From assembly GCF_039523435.1 (NCBI RefSeq), contig NZ_BAAAFH010000011.1, positions 372,001-436,000 on the forward strand: DNA of 64,000 nt. Reading direction: 5' to 3'. Of the stretch, positions 7,835-15,579 are shown piece by piece. Position 1 is the stretch's first letter; each line of letters starts with the position of its first letter. Origin of the DNA: Wandonia haliotis. GTDB taxonomy: Bacteria > Bacteroidota > Bacteroidia > Flavobacteriales_D > Crocinitomicaceae. A model generated the notes under the pieces. It was given only the letters and a program-made list of their open reading frames with translations. It made no database searches and was not told the DNA's origin. Both the position numbers and the translations under genes were made by a program.

Positions 7835-8542
7835 ATGATTTTGCTAATTAAAATGATAACTGCTCATATTATTGGAGATTTTGTTCTGCAATCTCAAAAA
7901 TGGGTCGAAGAAAAGAAAAAGAAAAAGGTAATGGCTCCTGCTCTTTACTTTCATGTACTTATTCATGGACTTCTTCTTTTTGTATTTACGTTCGATGCTG
8001 CTAACTGGTTACTGATCCTGCTAATTATGCTAACGCATTATGGGATTGATCTTGCAAAATTGTATTTTCAACAACCTCGAACGAAAACGATGTGGTTCTT
8101 TGCAGATCAGCTATTACATCTTATCAGTTTGTTCATTATCTGGTTCTTTTTGACAAATCAGGATATCACTCTGTTTGATTTTCTTGACTCAGCAGACTTC
8201 TGGGCGTATAGTGCGGGGTTATTCTTTTTGATATTTGCGGCAAATATACTCATCCGTGAACTGCTCTCTTATATCGGAAGTCTTGCGGAAACTAATAATC
8301 AATCTCTCCCAAATGCCGGGAAATACATTGGTATTATTGAACGTCTGCTGATCTTCATGTTTGTAGTACTTGATTTTTGGCAGGCAATTGGTTTTCTATT
8401 GGCTGCAAAGTCAATATTTAGATTTGGCGATCTGAGTGAAGCGAAAAACAGGAAGTTAACGGAGTATGTCATGATAGGAACACTGTTAAGCTTTGGAATA
8501 GCTATTGTTTGTGGTTTGATTGTGTCTTATATCGTCCGGTAG
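7835..8542 (+). CDS. DUF3307 family membrane protein, partner of the SatD-like gene
   Basis: Integral membrane protein of 235 residues with about six hydrophobic segments. Histidine and aspartate pairs recur at helix ends or within helices: AHIIGDF (His11, Asp15), HVLIH (His40, His44), THYGID (His68, Asp72) and ADQLLH (Asp91, His95). This spacing is reminiscent of membrane-embedded metal hydrolases such as the YdjM group, but no activity is established for the family. The start is one base after the satD stop, so the two are almost certainly co-transcribed and under the three-palindrome control region. The role is unknown. Confidence 0.78.
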   Translation: MILLIKMITAHIIGDFVLQSQKWVEEKKKKKVMAPALYFHVLIHGLLLFVFTFDAANWLLILLIMLTHYGIDLAKLYFQQPRTKTMWFFADQLLHLISLFIIWFFLTNQDITLFDFLDSADFWAYSAGLFFLIFAANILIRELLSYIGSLAETNNQSLPNAGKYIGIIERLLIFMFVVLDFWQAIGFLLAAKSIFRFGDLSEAKNRKLTEYVMIGTLLSFGIAIVCGLIVSYIVR

Positions 8543-8627
8543 TCAGTTTAACCGCAGGAAAAACACAAGTAACTTATAGCCAGATGATTTTTATCATGTT
8601 TCAACAAAAAGTTAAGAAAAACGCTAA

Positions 8628-8635
8628 TAATTTCG
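8628..8635 (+). promoter_or_regulatory. Candidate -7 element of the paa operon
   Basis: TAATTTCG, one base off TAnnTTTG, about 38 bases before paaA. No convincing -33 element or PaaR operator is visible. The ribosome-binding region GAGGAGG at 8658-8664 is unusually strong for this genome. Confidence 0.35.
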
Positions 8636-8673
8636 TAAAATTGCAATAGAGAAAAACGAGGAGGAATCATATT

Positions 8674-9627
8674 ATGTCTGAAAAAGATAGTATAGAACTA
8701 CAAAAACAATTTCAGGCCAAAATTGAAGCAGATATCAAGATTGAGCCTAAAGACTGGATGCCGGATGATTATCGAAAAACGTTAATACGGCAAATTACCC
8801 AACATGCCCATTCTGAAATAGTCGGGATGCTACCGGAAGGTAACTGGATTACAAGAGCTCCTAACCTGAGACGAAAAGCAGTTCTTCTGGCTAAAGTACA
8901 GGATGAGGCTGGTCATGGATTATACTTGTATAGTGCTGCTGAAACTCTGGGAGCAGACAGGGAGGAATCCATTGATGATATGCATACCGGAAAGGCAAAA
9001 TATTCCAGTATTTTTAACTACCCTACTCTTAGTTGGGCAGATATGGGAGCTATTGGCTGGCTTGTAGACGGGGCTGCAATTATGAATCAGGTACCTCTTT
9101 GTCGTACTTCGTACGGACCGTATGCCCGTGCAATGGTTCGTGTATGTAAGGAAGAATCCTTTCATCAGCGACAAGGGTATGAAATCATGACAACCCTAGC
9201 TAATGGAACACCTATCCAGAAGGAAATGGCGCAGGATGCTTTGAATCGTTTTTGGTGGCCTGCTCTGATGATGTTTGGTCCAAGTGATGCAAATTCAAAA
9301 CACACGGCACAGTCAATGGCCTGGAAAATCAAACGCCACACGAATGATGAGCTACGTCAAAAATTTGTTGACGCTACAGTTCCCCAGGCTCACCTTATCG
9401 GATTAACCATTCCTGATGCAGATCTTAAGTTTAATGAAGAAACAGGACATTGGGAGTTTGGAGAAATTAACTGGGAGGAGTTTTACAATGTGATCAAAGG
9501 AAACGGACCTTGTAATAAGAAACGTATCGACGACAGACGTAAAGCGAAAGAAAACGGAATGTGGGTGCGTGAAGCTGCCAGAGCTTATGCTGATAAGCAA
9601 AAAGAAAGAATGAAAAAAGCCGGTTAA
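8674..9627 (+). CDS. paaA: Phenylacetyl-CoA 1,2-epoxidase, catalytic subunit PaaA
   Basis: Di-iron monooxygenase subunit that epoxidises the aromatic ring of phenylacetyl-CoA, the step that commits phenylacetate to the CoA-dependent ring-opening pathway. The ferritin-like fold supplies carboxylate and histidine ligands, visible as DEAGHGLYLY near residue 80 and CKEESFHQRQGY near residue 160. Length (317 aa) and the ending agree with E. coli PaaA. It opens a run of paaA-B-C-D in the usual order. A purine-rich GAGGAGG lies 9 bases upstream of the ATG. The identification is firm. Confidence 0.96.
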   Translation: MSEKDSIELQKQFQAKIEADIKIEPKDWMPDDYRKTLIRQITQHAHSEIVGMLPEGNWITRAPNLRRKAVLLAKVQDEAGHGLYLYSAAETLGADREESIDDMHTGKAKYSSIFNYPTLSWADMGAIGWLVDGAAIMNQVPLCRTSYGPYARAMVRVCKEESFHQRQGYEIMTTLANGTPIQKEMAQDALNRFWWPALMMFGPSDANSKHTAQSMAWKIKRHTNDELRQKFVDATVPQAHLIGLTIPDADLKFNEETGHWEFGEINWEEFYNVIKGNGPCNKKRIDDRRKAKENGMWVREAARAYADKQKERMKKAG

Positions 9628-9680
9628 TACAACGGACTTTTATTCTCTTCTAAAAAACTATTAACGAAAAACAAAACGCA

Positions 9681-9968
9681 ATGAGTAATTCAGAATGGCC
9701 TCTTTGGGAGGTTTTTATACGAAGTAAACAGGGACTCGATCATAAGCATGTTGGAAGTTTAAGGGCTGCTGATGCTGAAATGGCAATAGAAAATGCACGT
9801 GACGTATATACACGCCGCTCAGAAGGAGTAAGTATCTGGGTGGTGGAATCTAAAAATGTTTACGCTTCAAGTCCTGAGGATGCCGAAGCATTTTTCGAAC
9901 CATCGAACAGTAAAGTATACAGACATCCTACTTTCTACAAAGTACCGGATGGTGTTTCTCACATGTAA
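9681..9968 (+). CDS. paaB: Phenylacetyl-CoA epoxidase subunit PaaB
   Basis: Small structural subunit (95 aa) that bridges PaaAC heterodimers in the epoxidase complex. Family features: WPLWEVFIRSKQGLDHKHVG near the N-terminus, ARDVYTRRSEGVSIWVV in the middle, and the KVYRHPTFYKVP ending. It has no catalytic metal site of its own. It follows paaA by 53 bases and precedes paaC by 12, consistent with one transcript. Confidence 0.96.
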   Translation: MSNSEWPLWEVFIRSKQGLDHKHVGSLRAADAEMAIENARDVYTRRSEGVSIWVVESKNVYASSPEDAEAFFEPSNSKVYRHPTFYKVPDGVSHM

Positions 9969-9980
9969 TTTAATCAGACA

Positions 9981-10739
9981 ATGACAAAACAAGAAGCTTT
10001 ATTTGAATATACTTTACGCGCCGGAGATGATAGCCTTATTTTAGGTCAGCGTCTTTCGGAGTGGTGCGGACATGGACCGGTACTGGAAGAGGATATTGCG
10101 ATGACGAATATTGCACTTGATCTTATCGGACAGGCTACAAGTCTTTTGGCTTACGCTGCTGAAGTAGAAGGAAAAGACAGAGATGAGGATCAATTAGCTT
10201 TTCTACGCTACGAAAAAGAATACAAAAATCTACTTTTGGTAGAACACCCGAATATTGATTTTGGTGTGACTATGGCTCGTCAGTTTCTGTTTGATGTATT
10301 CCATTACCACTTTTTTAAAGAGTTAACGCAGAGTTCGGATAGTCAACTTGCAGCTATAGCAGAAAAATCATTGAAAGAAGTTACCTATCATGTTAAACAC
10401 TCTTCGGAATGGATCATCCGTTTAGGTGATGGAACAGAAGAATCCCACACACGCATCCAACAAGCGGTAAATGATCTTTGGGAATATACCGGTGAAATGT
10501 TTGTAATGGATCAGGTTGATGAAATCATGATAGCCGAAGGCGTAGGTGTAGATTTAGCAAGAATAAAAACAATCTGGCACGATCATGTACAACAAGTATT
10601 TGAACGTGCCACGCTAACGATGCCTGAATACGGATATATGCAACTTGGAGGTCGTCAGGGAAGACATACCGAATATATGGGATACTTGTTATCAGAAATG
10701 CAATATATGCAGCGAGCATATCCTAACATGCAATGGTAG
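9981..10739 (+). CDS. paaC: Phenylacetyl-CoA epoxidase subunit PaaC
   Basis: Ferritin-like, non-catalytic partner of PaaA; the PaaAC heterodimer is the stable core of the epoxidase. The 252-residue product shows the family's RLSEWCGHGPVLEEDIAM start, the YEKEYKNLLLVEHPNIDF segment and the EVTYHVKHSSEWIIRLGDGT helix. Its last seven bases overlap the start of paaD, so translation of the two is likely coupled. Confidence 0.95.
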   Translation: MTKQEALFEYTLRAGDDSLILGQRLSEWCGHGPVLEEDIAMTNIALDLIGQATSLLAYAAEVEGKDRDEDQLAFLRYEKEYKNLLLVEHPNIDFGVTMARQFLFDVFHYHFFKELTQSSDSQLAAIAEKSLKEVTYHVKHSSEWIIRLGDGTEESHTRIQQAVNDLWEYTGEMFVMDQVDEIMIAEGVGVDLARIKTIWHDHVQQVFERATLTMPEYGYMQLGGRQGRHTEYMGYLLSEMQYMQRAYPNMQW

Positions 10740-11230
10740 AGATTAAAAAAAATACAGAAAAAATATGGGAGCTTCTGGAAGAAGTCAAAGATCCGGAAGT
10801 TCCTGTTCTTTCTGTTGTTGATCTCGGAATTATCCGGGATGTTGAAAATCAAGGTAATGGTGTAGAGGTGACGATTACTCCCACATACTCTGGTTGCCCT
10901 GCTATGCATACGATTGAACAGGAAATAAAGAAGATTCTGAAGGAAAATAATATTCCTCTTTCCAAAATTGTTACGGTACTCTCCCCCGCCTGGACAACGG
11001 ACTGGATATCTGAAAAGGGAAGAAAGAATCTGGAGGAGTATGGGATTGCACCACCTCAGAACGAAGTTGATAAAAGTGTTTTATTTGCAAACCCTGCTAT
11101 TGTTCCCTGCCCGCTCTGCAAATCGAAAAACACCCGTATGATCAGTCAGTTCGGATCAACTGCATGCAAGGCACACTATCAGTGTAATGACTGTCTTGAG
11201 CCTTTCGATTATTTTAAGTGTTTGAAGTAA
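10733..11230 (+). CDS. paaD: PaaD, maturation factor of the phenylacetyl-CoA epoxidase
   Basis: MIP18/DUF59-type protein needed for assembly of the epoxidase. Residues ~10-100 form the DUF59 domain (LLEEVKDPEVPVLSVVDLGI; SGCPAMHTIEQE). The C-terminus holds a four-cysteine zinc-binding pattern, CPLCKS followed by CNDCLEPFDYFKC. Length (165 aa) is normal. The ATG lies inside the end of paaC. No paaE, paaG, paaZ or paaK follows: the next genes are convergent, so the electron-transfer subunit and the lower pathway must be elsewhere. Confidence 0.94.
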   Translation: MVEIKKNTEKIWELLEEVKDPEVPVLSVVDLGIIRDVENQGNGVEVTITPTYSGCPAMHTIEQEIKKILKENNIPLSKIVTVLSPAWTTDWISEKGRKNLEEYGIAPPQNEVDKSVLFANPAIVPCPLCKSKNTRMISQFGSTACKAHYQCNDCLEPFDYFKCLK

Positions 11231-11250
11231 CCAACCACCTCTTAACTAGG

Positions 11251-11913
11251 CTACACCTCATTCAGGTCTATTAAATCATTTTTGACAGCGTAAACAATAA
11301 CTCCAATAAAGTTTCGTGCTCCTACTTTATTCATCATTCGTTGTTTATGTGATTCGATTGTTCGTGGAGAAACTTCAAATTCTTCCGATAACTCCAACAT
11401 ACTCTTTTCCCTACACACACCTAACATAATTTCCTGCTCGCGATCAGAGAATTCCACTTTCTCAGGATCACTGATACTATTGCGGTTTTTCTTATCCCAT
11501 TCAACAGCTCCCTTTAATACATTTGTCAGCTGCTGATCGAAATAAAACCCATTGTCATCAAGACTTTTGATAGCATGCTGAATCAAGTGAGGTTCCGAAT
11601 TCTTGGTAAAAAATCCATGCGCTCCCAGTTCCATCATCTGAATAATCAACTCCCTGCTTTCCAGTTGTGATAAAATCAAAACTTTAATATCCGGATGATT
11701 TTGTCTTAGAATCTGACAGGTTGTTTTACCATCCATTTCAGGCATCTGAACATCAAGTAATACCACATCAACTTCATATTGAGAAAGATTCATTAATAAT
11801 TCTCTACCATTAGAAGCTTCGAGCACCAAAGACATTCCCTCAAAAGAATCGATAAGCATTTTCATACTCTTGCGAAACAGCAAATGATCATCCGCCAGGG
11901 CTACTTGTATCAT
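11251..11913 (-). CDS. NarL/LuxR-type response regulator
   Basis: DNA-binding regulator of a two-component pair. The receiver domain occupies residues 1-120 with the phospho-acceptor Asp54 (VVLLDVQMPEMDG), the acidic pair DD8-9 and the switch lysine in FFTKNSE. The LuxR-type HTH is near 150-210 (FSDREQEIMLGVCREKSMLE, then VSPRTIESHKQRMMNKV). The gene overlaps the upstream kinase by 26 bases, so they form a cognate pair. Targets are not evident. Confidence 0.92.
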   Translation of the reverse strand: MIQVALADDHLLFRKSMKMLIDSFEGMSLVLEASNGRELLMNLSQYEVDVVLLDVQMPEMDGKTTCQILRQNHPDIKVLILSQLESRELIIQMMELGAHGFFTKNSEPHLIQHAIKSLDDNGFYFDQQLTNVLKGAVEWDKKNRNSISDPEKVEFSDREQEIMLGVCREKSMLELSEEFEVSPRTIESHKQRMMNKVGARNFIGVIVYAVKNDLIDLNEV

Positions 11914-12688
11914 GGTATATAGGAATTTTATAAGTTACGTAATTTTTATTCTCTCTAATTTCGTAATCCAGATCACCCTGTAATACTTTTAATCGTGCCT
12001 GAATATTTTTCAATCCTTTTCCGGTAATTGCATTCATGGCTTCTTTAATATTAAAAAGCATCCCATTATCTGAGATAATGATATGAAGCACTGTATTTTC
12101 TTTTACTTCTTTCTTGCACAAAATTACATTTACCTGAGTAGCATCAGAATACTTAAGAATGTTAGTGGTTGTTTCCTGAACAATCCTGTATATTTCATAT
12201 CCTGTTTCAGAAAGAATCAGTAAATCCGGACAGCTATTAGAAAAAGTGAACTCGATTGTACCGTTTTGATTTAGTTTATCCAGATAATCCTCAATAGCAT
12301 GAGCACCTCCAAGAGTATCCATTATAGCAGGCATAAGATTGTGACTGATGTTGCGGGTACTTTCCAGAGCCATTTCCACACCATCTTTTATACCTTGAAC
12401 AATTTCATTTACATCTTCATTTTTGTTCTGAATTTTCAAAATACTGAGGTAATTGCGAATTGAATTTAAATAACCTGAAACTCCATCGTGCAAATCAGCC
12501 GATACCCGTATGCGCTCTCGTTTTTCCGCTTCAAGTACTGCCTGTAGGATGGCTCGCTCCTCTTCTCTCCTTCTGGCCATCATTCTGTTTTGATAAAAAA
12601 CAACCAGAAAAAGTAGAGAAACAGCAAGAAAGAACATGGTAAATGTTCCAATCCAGAATACGATCGTTATTTCATTCGCCCCTGCCAA
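11888..12688 (-). CDS. Sensor histidine kinase, HisKA_3 type
   Basis: One N-terminal membrane anchor (residues ~8-32), a short linker, a HisKA_3 dimerisation domain (SADLHDGVSGYL, phospho-His67) and a HATPase_c domain (SDNGMLFNIKEA; TGKGLKNIQARLKVL). There is no sensory domain, so input probably comes from the adjacent seven-helix protein. The first in-frame codon is TTG at 12688, which overlaps the upstream gene by 22 bases; the nearest ATG (12637) would cut away half the membrane anchor, so the TTG start is preferred but not proven. Confidence 0.88.
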   Translation of the reverse strand: MAGANEITIVFWIGTFTMFFLAVSLLFLVVFYQNRMMARRREEERAILQAVLEAEKRERIRVSADLHDGVSGYLNSIRNYLSILKIQNKNEDVNEIVQGIKDGVEMALESTRNISHNLMPAIMDTLGGAHAIEDYLDKLNQNGTIEFTFSNSCPDLLILSETGYEIYRIVQETTTNILKYSDATQVNVILCKKEVKENTVLHIIISDNGMLFNIKEAMNAITGKGLKNIQARLKVLQGDLDYEIRENKNYVTYKIPIYHDTSSPGG

Positions 12689-13305
12689 ATTGCAATTGTC
12701 AGAATAGTTTTTAAAAGTAAACTAAGTGTAATATTGATAAACCAGAAGTCAAGTATAAATAAATCTTTGGCTTCAATGATTACTTCTGCCATCAAAAATA
12801 AAAAGAAAGTCCCCGAATAATACAAAAGTATTGCAGAAACAAAATAAAACATGGTACTCTTCCAAAGTATGGGAATCTTAAATTCAATAAAAACTTTCCG
12901 AAACCACATGATACTAAGCAGAATAACGCTGAGAATTATGTACACCGTTGCAAAAGGCTGACTAACTGCGATTCCTGAAAATTTACAAATATCAACAATC
13001 CAGATAAGTACATACAGAGATATGAATATAACAGAAAAGCCTTTTCCCAGCTTGGGGTAAAGAGCTTTATAAAAAAAGTAGTAGATCGCAGGAAGCTCAA
13101 GTAATGTATAAATTGAGAATAAATAAGTTGCATCAACTTTGAGAAAATAGGTCAATAACAACTCGAAAAAACCTCCTACTCCTACCAATAAAATGTATGG
13201 AAACATAAAGAAAGTTTCCGGGGAAAGGTCCCTCCGTGTTAGAAGAAAAATTGCCAACGGAATAAACCCAAAAACTATAGTTAAGACAGCAATCCCCAGA
13301 AACAT
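12667..13305 (-). CDS. Seven-helix membrane protein, probable sensor partner of the kinase
   Basis: A 212-residue protein that is almost entirely membrane: about seven segments, near residues 2-22, 32-55, 59-79, 90-109, 117-134, 147-172 and 182-206. No enzymatic motif is visible. Its 3' end overlaps the kinase gene by 22 bases. In many related kinases a comparable multi-helix region is fused N-terminal to the HisKA_3 domain; here it is a separate protein, so I infer it supplies the membrane sensing part. Confidence 0.75.
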   Translation of the reverse strand: MFLGIAVLTIVFGFIPLAIFLLTRRDLSPETFFMFPYILLVGVGGFFELLLTYFLKVDATYLFSIYTLLELPAIYYFFYKALYPKLGKGFSVIFISLYVLIWIVDICKFSGIAVSQPFATVYIILSVILLSIMWFRKVFIEFKIPILWKSTMFYFVSAILLYYSGTFFLFLMAEVIIEAKDLFILDFWFINITLSLLLKTILTIAIWQGRMK

Positions 13306-13327
13306 TTAAACCAGGTAGTTGTAAAAA

Positions 13328-13645
13328 TTAATCTTCAGTTTCATTTAGTACACTTTTTGAACAATGAGGAGGACAAGGAAGTACCTTATCAATAATCACC
13401 CCACTGGTCATATCAGATTCATTAGTATCGACACCAACAAAAACTAACGTCTTTTTACCAAAATCATTAATTGCGTTGTAAATTCTTATCCCTACGCAAT
13501 TACTTTGATTCAAAATGTCATTTATTGCAGCAGAACCAATATAAAACCCTTGAATTTCATTAGGGAAATCAGTTCTGAATCGACTAGTCATAGTAATAGC
13601 ACTGTTAAGATCTATAGGATCTCCTTCTGTTCCGTTAAAAGCCAT
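13328..13645 (-). CDS. Small hypothetical protein of a family common in Bacteroidota
   Basis: A 105-residue soluble protein without signal peptide. The ATG at 13645 (AFNGTEGDPIDLN) is preferred over one 11 codons upstream because relatives, as I recall them, begin near this point. Characteristic stretches: FYIGSAAINDILNQSNCVGI, RIYNAINDFGKKTLVFVGVD and a terminal cysteine cluster PCPPHCS. I know of no assigned function. It lies upstream of the seven-helix/kinase/regulator genes in the same direction, 22 bases away, so it may share their transcript. Confidence 0.7.
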   Translation of the reverse strand: MAFNGTEGDPIDLNSAITMTSRFRTDFPNEIQGFYIGSAAINDILNQSNCVGIRIYNAINDFGKKTLVFVGVDTNESDMTSGVIIDKVLPCPPHCSKSVLNETED

Positions 13646-13762
13646 GTGTAGTATTTTTGACCAAATTAAGGATTGCAATCGAAAGAGGTGTCCGTAAAAT
13701 TACGTAATGGGATACAGTACTTTTACGATGGTACATATAAACAACTGATATGTAGTGAAATA

Positions 13763-13797
13763 AAAATCCGTCATTTACTTAAAATGACGGATTTTTA
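13763..13797 (-). terminator. Hairpin terminator after the DUF4836 gene
   Basis: A 15-bp perfect inverted repeat (AAAAATCCGTCATTT / AAATGACGGATTTTT) with a 5-base loop, 21 bases beyond the DUF4836 stop on the minus strand. A-runs and T-runs flank both sides. Confidence 0.85.
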
Positions 13798-13818
13798 TTA
13801 TTTTTCAGGAGTAATTAC

Positions 13819-15369
13819 TTAGAATTCGTTCTCCCAGTCTTCATCCATTTCCTCTTCAAGTTCCTGGATTTCTTCCATGGTGTATTCATCGTCATAATTG
13901 TAATCTACCTTAGCATTGATAGATTCTACCCCCAATTCAATAAGTTGCTGAAGTATATTCTTCTCCGCGTTTTTCGATTTTAAAACTGCTTTAACTCCGT
14001 TATCATCACCAGCAACAGAGAAGTATGAAAGTTCATTAATAAACATCTTGGTATCCGAAGGAAAATCTTTTGGATCTAATTTTGTAAAGTCTACAAACAT
14101 AGATATCGGATGTTTCCCGAAGTCAACTCCCTGAGGAGCTTCTATTTTATTTCCTCCGGCACTTAAAAGTTGATCAAACTCTTCTACACTTGTAGAGAAA
14201 ATCATTGATTTATTATCTAATTTCATTTTAGCGTCACTTCCGAAAGTGTACACACCATCATCTCCAGTAGTCATTCCTGCCATTGGTCCAAAACCGTTAA
14301 CCAGATTTTTAAGATATTCTGCGTCATTCAAACCAATAAAACCATTAAAAATCGGATCGCTATCAGTTACTCCTTTATAAGCAGCAAAAGCCATTTCTCC
14401 TGTAAACATATTGGAGACTTTCTCTTTTCCTCCGGCCATCATGAATGCTTGGTCAACATCATTCTTTTCTGATTCCTCCAGATTGATATAAATATTATCA
14501 ATCATTTTTTTGAAATCCATATTCATCGCTAGTGCAAAAATCGGAGCTCCTTTCCCTAATGAACTTATAGCTTCGGAGGAAACAGGTGATGTATAAACAG
14601 GAAGGTATTTCTTCATATTTTCTCCCCAGTAGTTCTTTATTTCCATGTCAACTTGTCCTTTCGAAAAATTGATCGTTCCCACTATATAAGAATCCTTCGA
14701 CATGTCTTTCATTTTCTGAACAGTCCCTTCAGAAACATCCGAAATATTCATTGCTCCATATAATCTATCTAATAGAGCAACACCGGTAATATCTGCTTTT
14801 GTAATTATTGCTTCAGCTAATTCATTGTTCTCTGATTTCTTTTCGGAAACCTTAACATATTCTTTCAAAAGTTCGGCTGTCATTTCATTACGATCCGTAT
14901 TGGTTACCAACATACCAATCTTATTATCGACTAACGCCAATCCTGCTTCCCGGTTTAACGCAGTAGAAAGTTTATCTGACCCTTCAAGATTAAGTCCGAC
15001 CTCTTTGAATTCTTTTTTCATTGCAGCAGGATCTTTTACTTCAAATAGTAAAGTAAAACGCTTCGGGCTATCTCTTTCAACAGGTCCTTCCAAAAGAATG
15101 AAAACTGACTTTTCAAGATTTACCGAATTATACAAAGCCTCTTTATAAGGTTTTGCCGTAGAAGCATATTGCTCAGGAAGAGCTCCTTCAAATGCTCCTG
15201 ATTTACTGATTATAGCATCCAGATCAATAGATGAAATCAAAAATACCTGTTCTTTATTTTCTGCTAGAGCCACAACACGTCCCTCAAGACTCCCCTTCTC
15301 TACCTTGCTTCCACATGCCACTAAAACAATAGAAAGCGTTAAAATCCATACTGCTTTTGTTAAATTCAT
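13819..15369 (-). CDS. DUF4836 family lipoprotein
   Basis: A 516-residue lipoprotein of unknown function. The start at 15369 is chosen because it puts an ideal signal and lipobox at the N-terminus (WILTLSIVLVACGS, lipidated Cys near residue 20); a frame extension upstream begins with TTG and lacks this arrangement. The body is a long soluble domain resembling DUF4836, with repeated segments that read like two similar halves. The tail is strongly acidic (EEIQELEEEMDEDWENEF). It has its own promoter and terminator. Location is inferred to be a periplasm-facing membrane leaflet. Confidence 0.8.
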   Translation of the reverse strand: MNLTKAVWILTLSIVLVACGSKVEKGSLEGRVVALAENKEQVFLISSIDLDAIISKSGAFEGALPEQYASTAKPYKEALYNSVNLEKSVFILLEGPVERDSPKRFTLLFEVKDPAAMKKEFKEVGLNLEGSDKLSTALNREAGLALVDNKIGMLVTNTDRNEMTAELLKEYVKVSEKKSENNELAEAIITKADITGVALLDRLYGAMNISDVSEGTVQKMKDMSKDSYIVGTINFSKGQVDMEIKNYWGENMKKYLPVYTSPVSSEAISSLGKGAPIFALAMNMDFKKMIDNIYINLEESEKNDVDQAFMMAGGKEKVSNMFTGEMAFAAYKGVTDSDPIFNGFIGLNDAEYLKNLVNGFGPMAGMTTGDDGVYTFGSDAKMKLDNKSMIFSTSVEEFDQLLSAGGNKIEAPQGVDFGKHPISMFVDFTKLDPKDFPSDTKMFINELSYFSVAGDDNGVKAVLKSKNAEKNILQQLIELGVESINAKVDYNYDDEYTMEEIQELEEEMDEDWENEF

Positions 15370-15393
15370 AATTGTTTTTCCTTTTATTGTAGA

Positions 15394-15401
15394 CAAAAAT
15401 A
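15394..15401 (-). promoter_or_regulatory. -7 element of the DUF4836 gene
   Basis: Minus strand TATTTTTG, exact TAnnTTTG, 25 bases before the ATG at 15369. The upstream TTG codon at 15426 would precede the RNA start, which supports the shorter protein. Confidence 0.6.
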
Positions 15402-15579
15402 ATGCTTTTATCGTTCTAAACTCCAATTCTTCAAGATTATATATTCTCTTAACAAAACCGTTTTTTATCTAATCAATATGACTTGTTTTCTCTAATTCTC
15501 AGATTCGGTTTTTATTAGAAGTATGATTAAAGGAAATTTGCGTAAATTCGCACCACACGTTAAATAATTTAGAAAAAGT

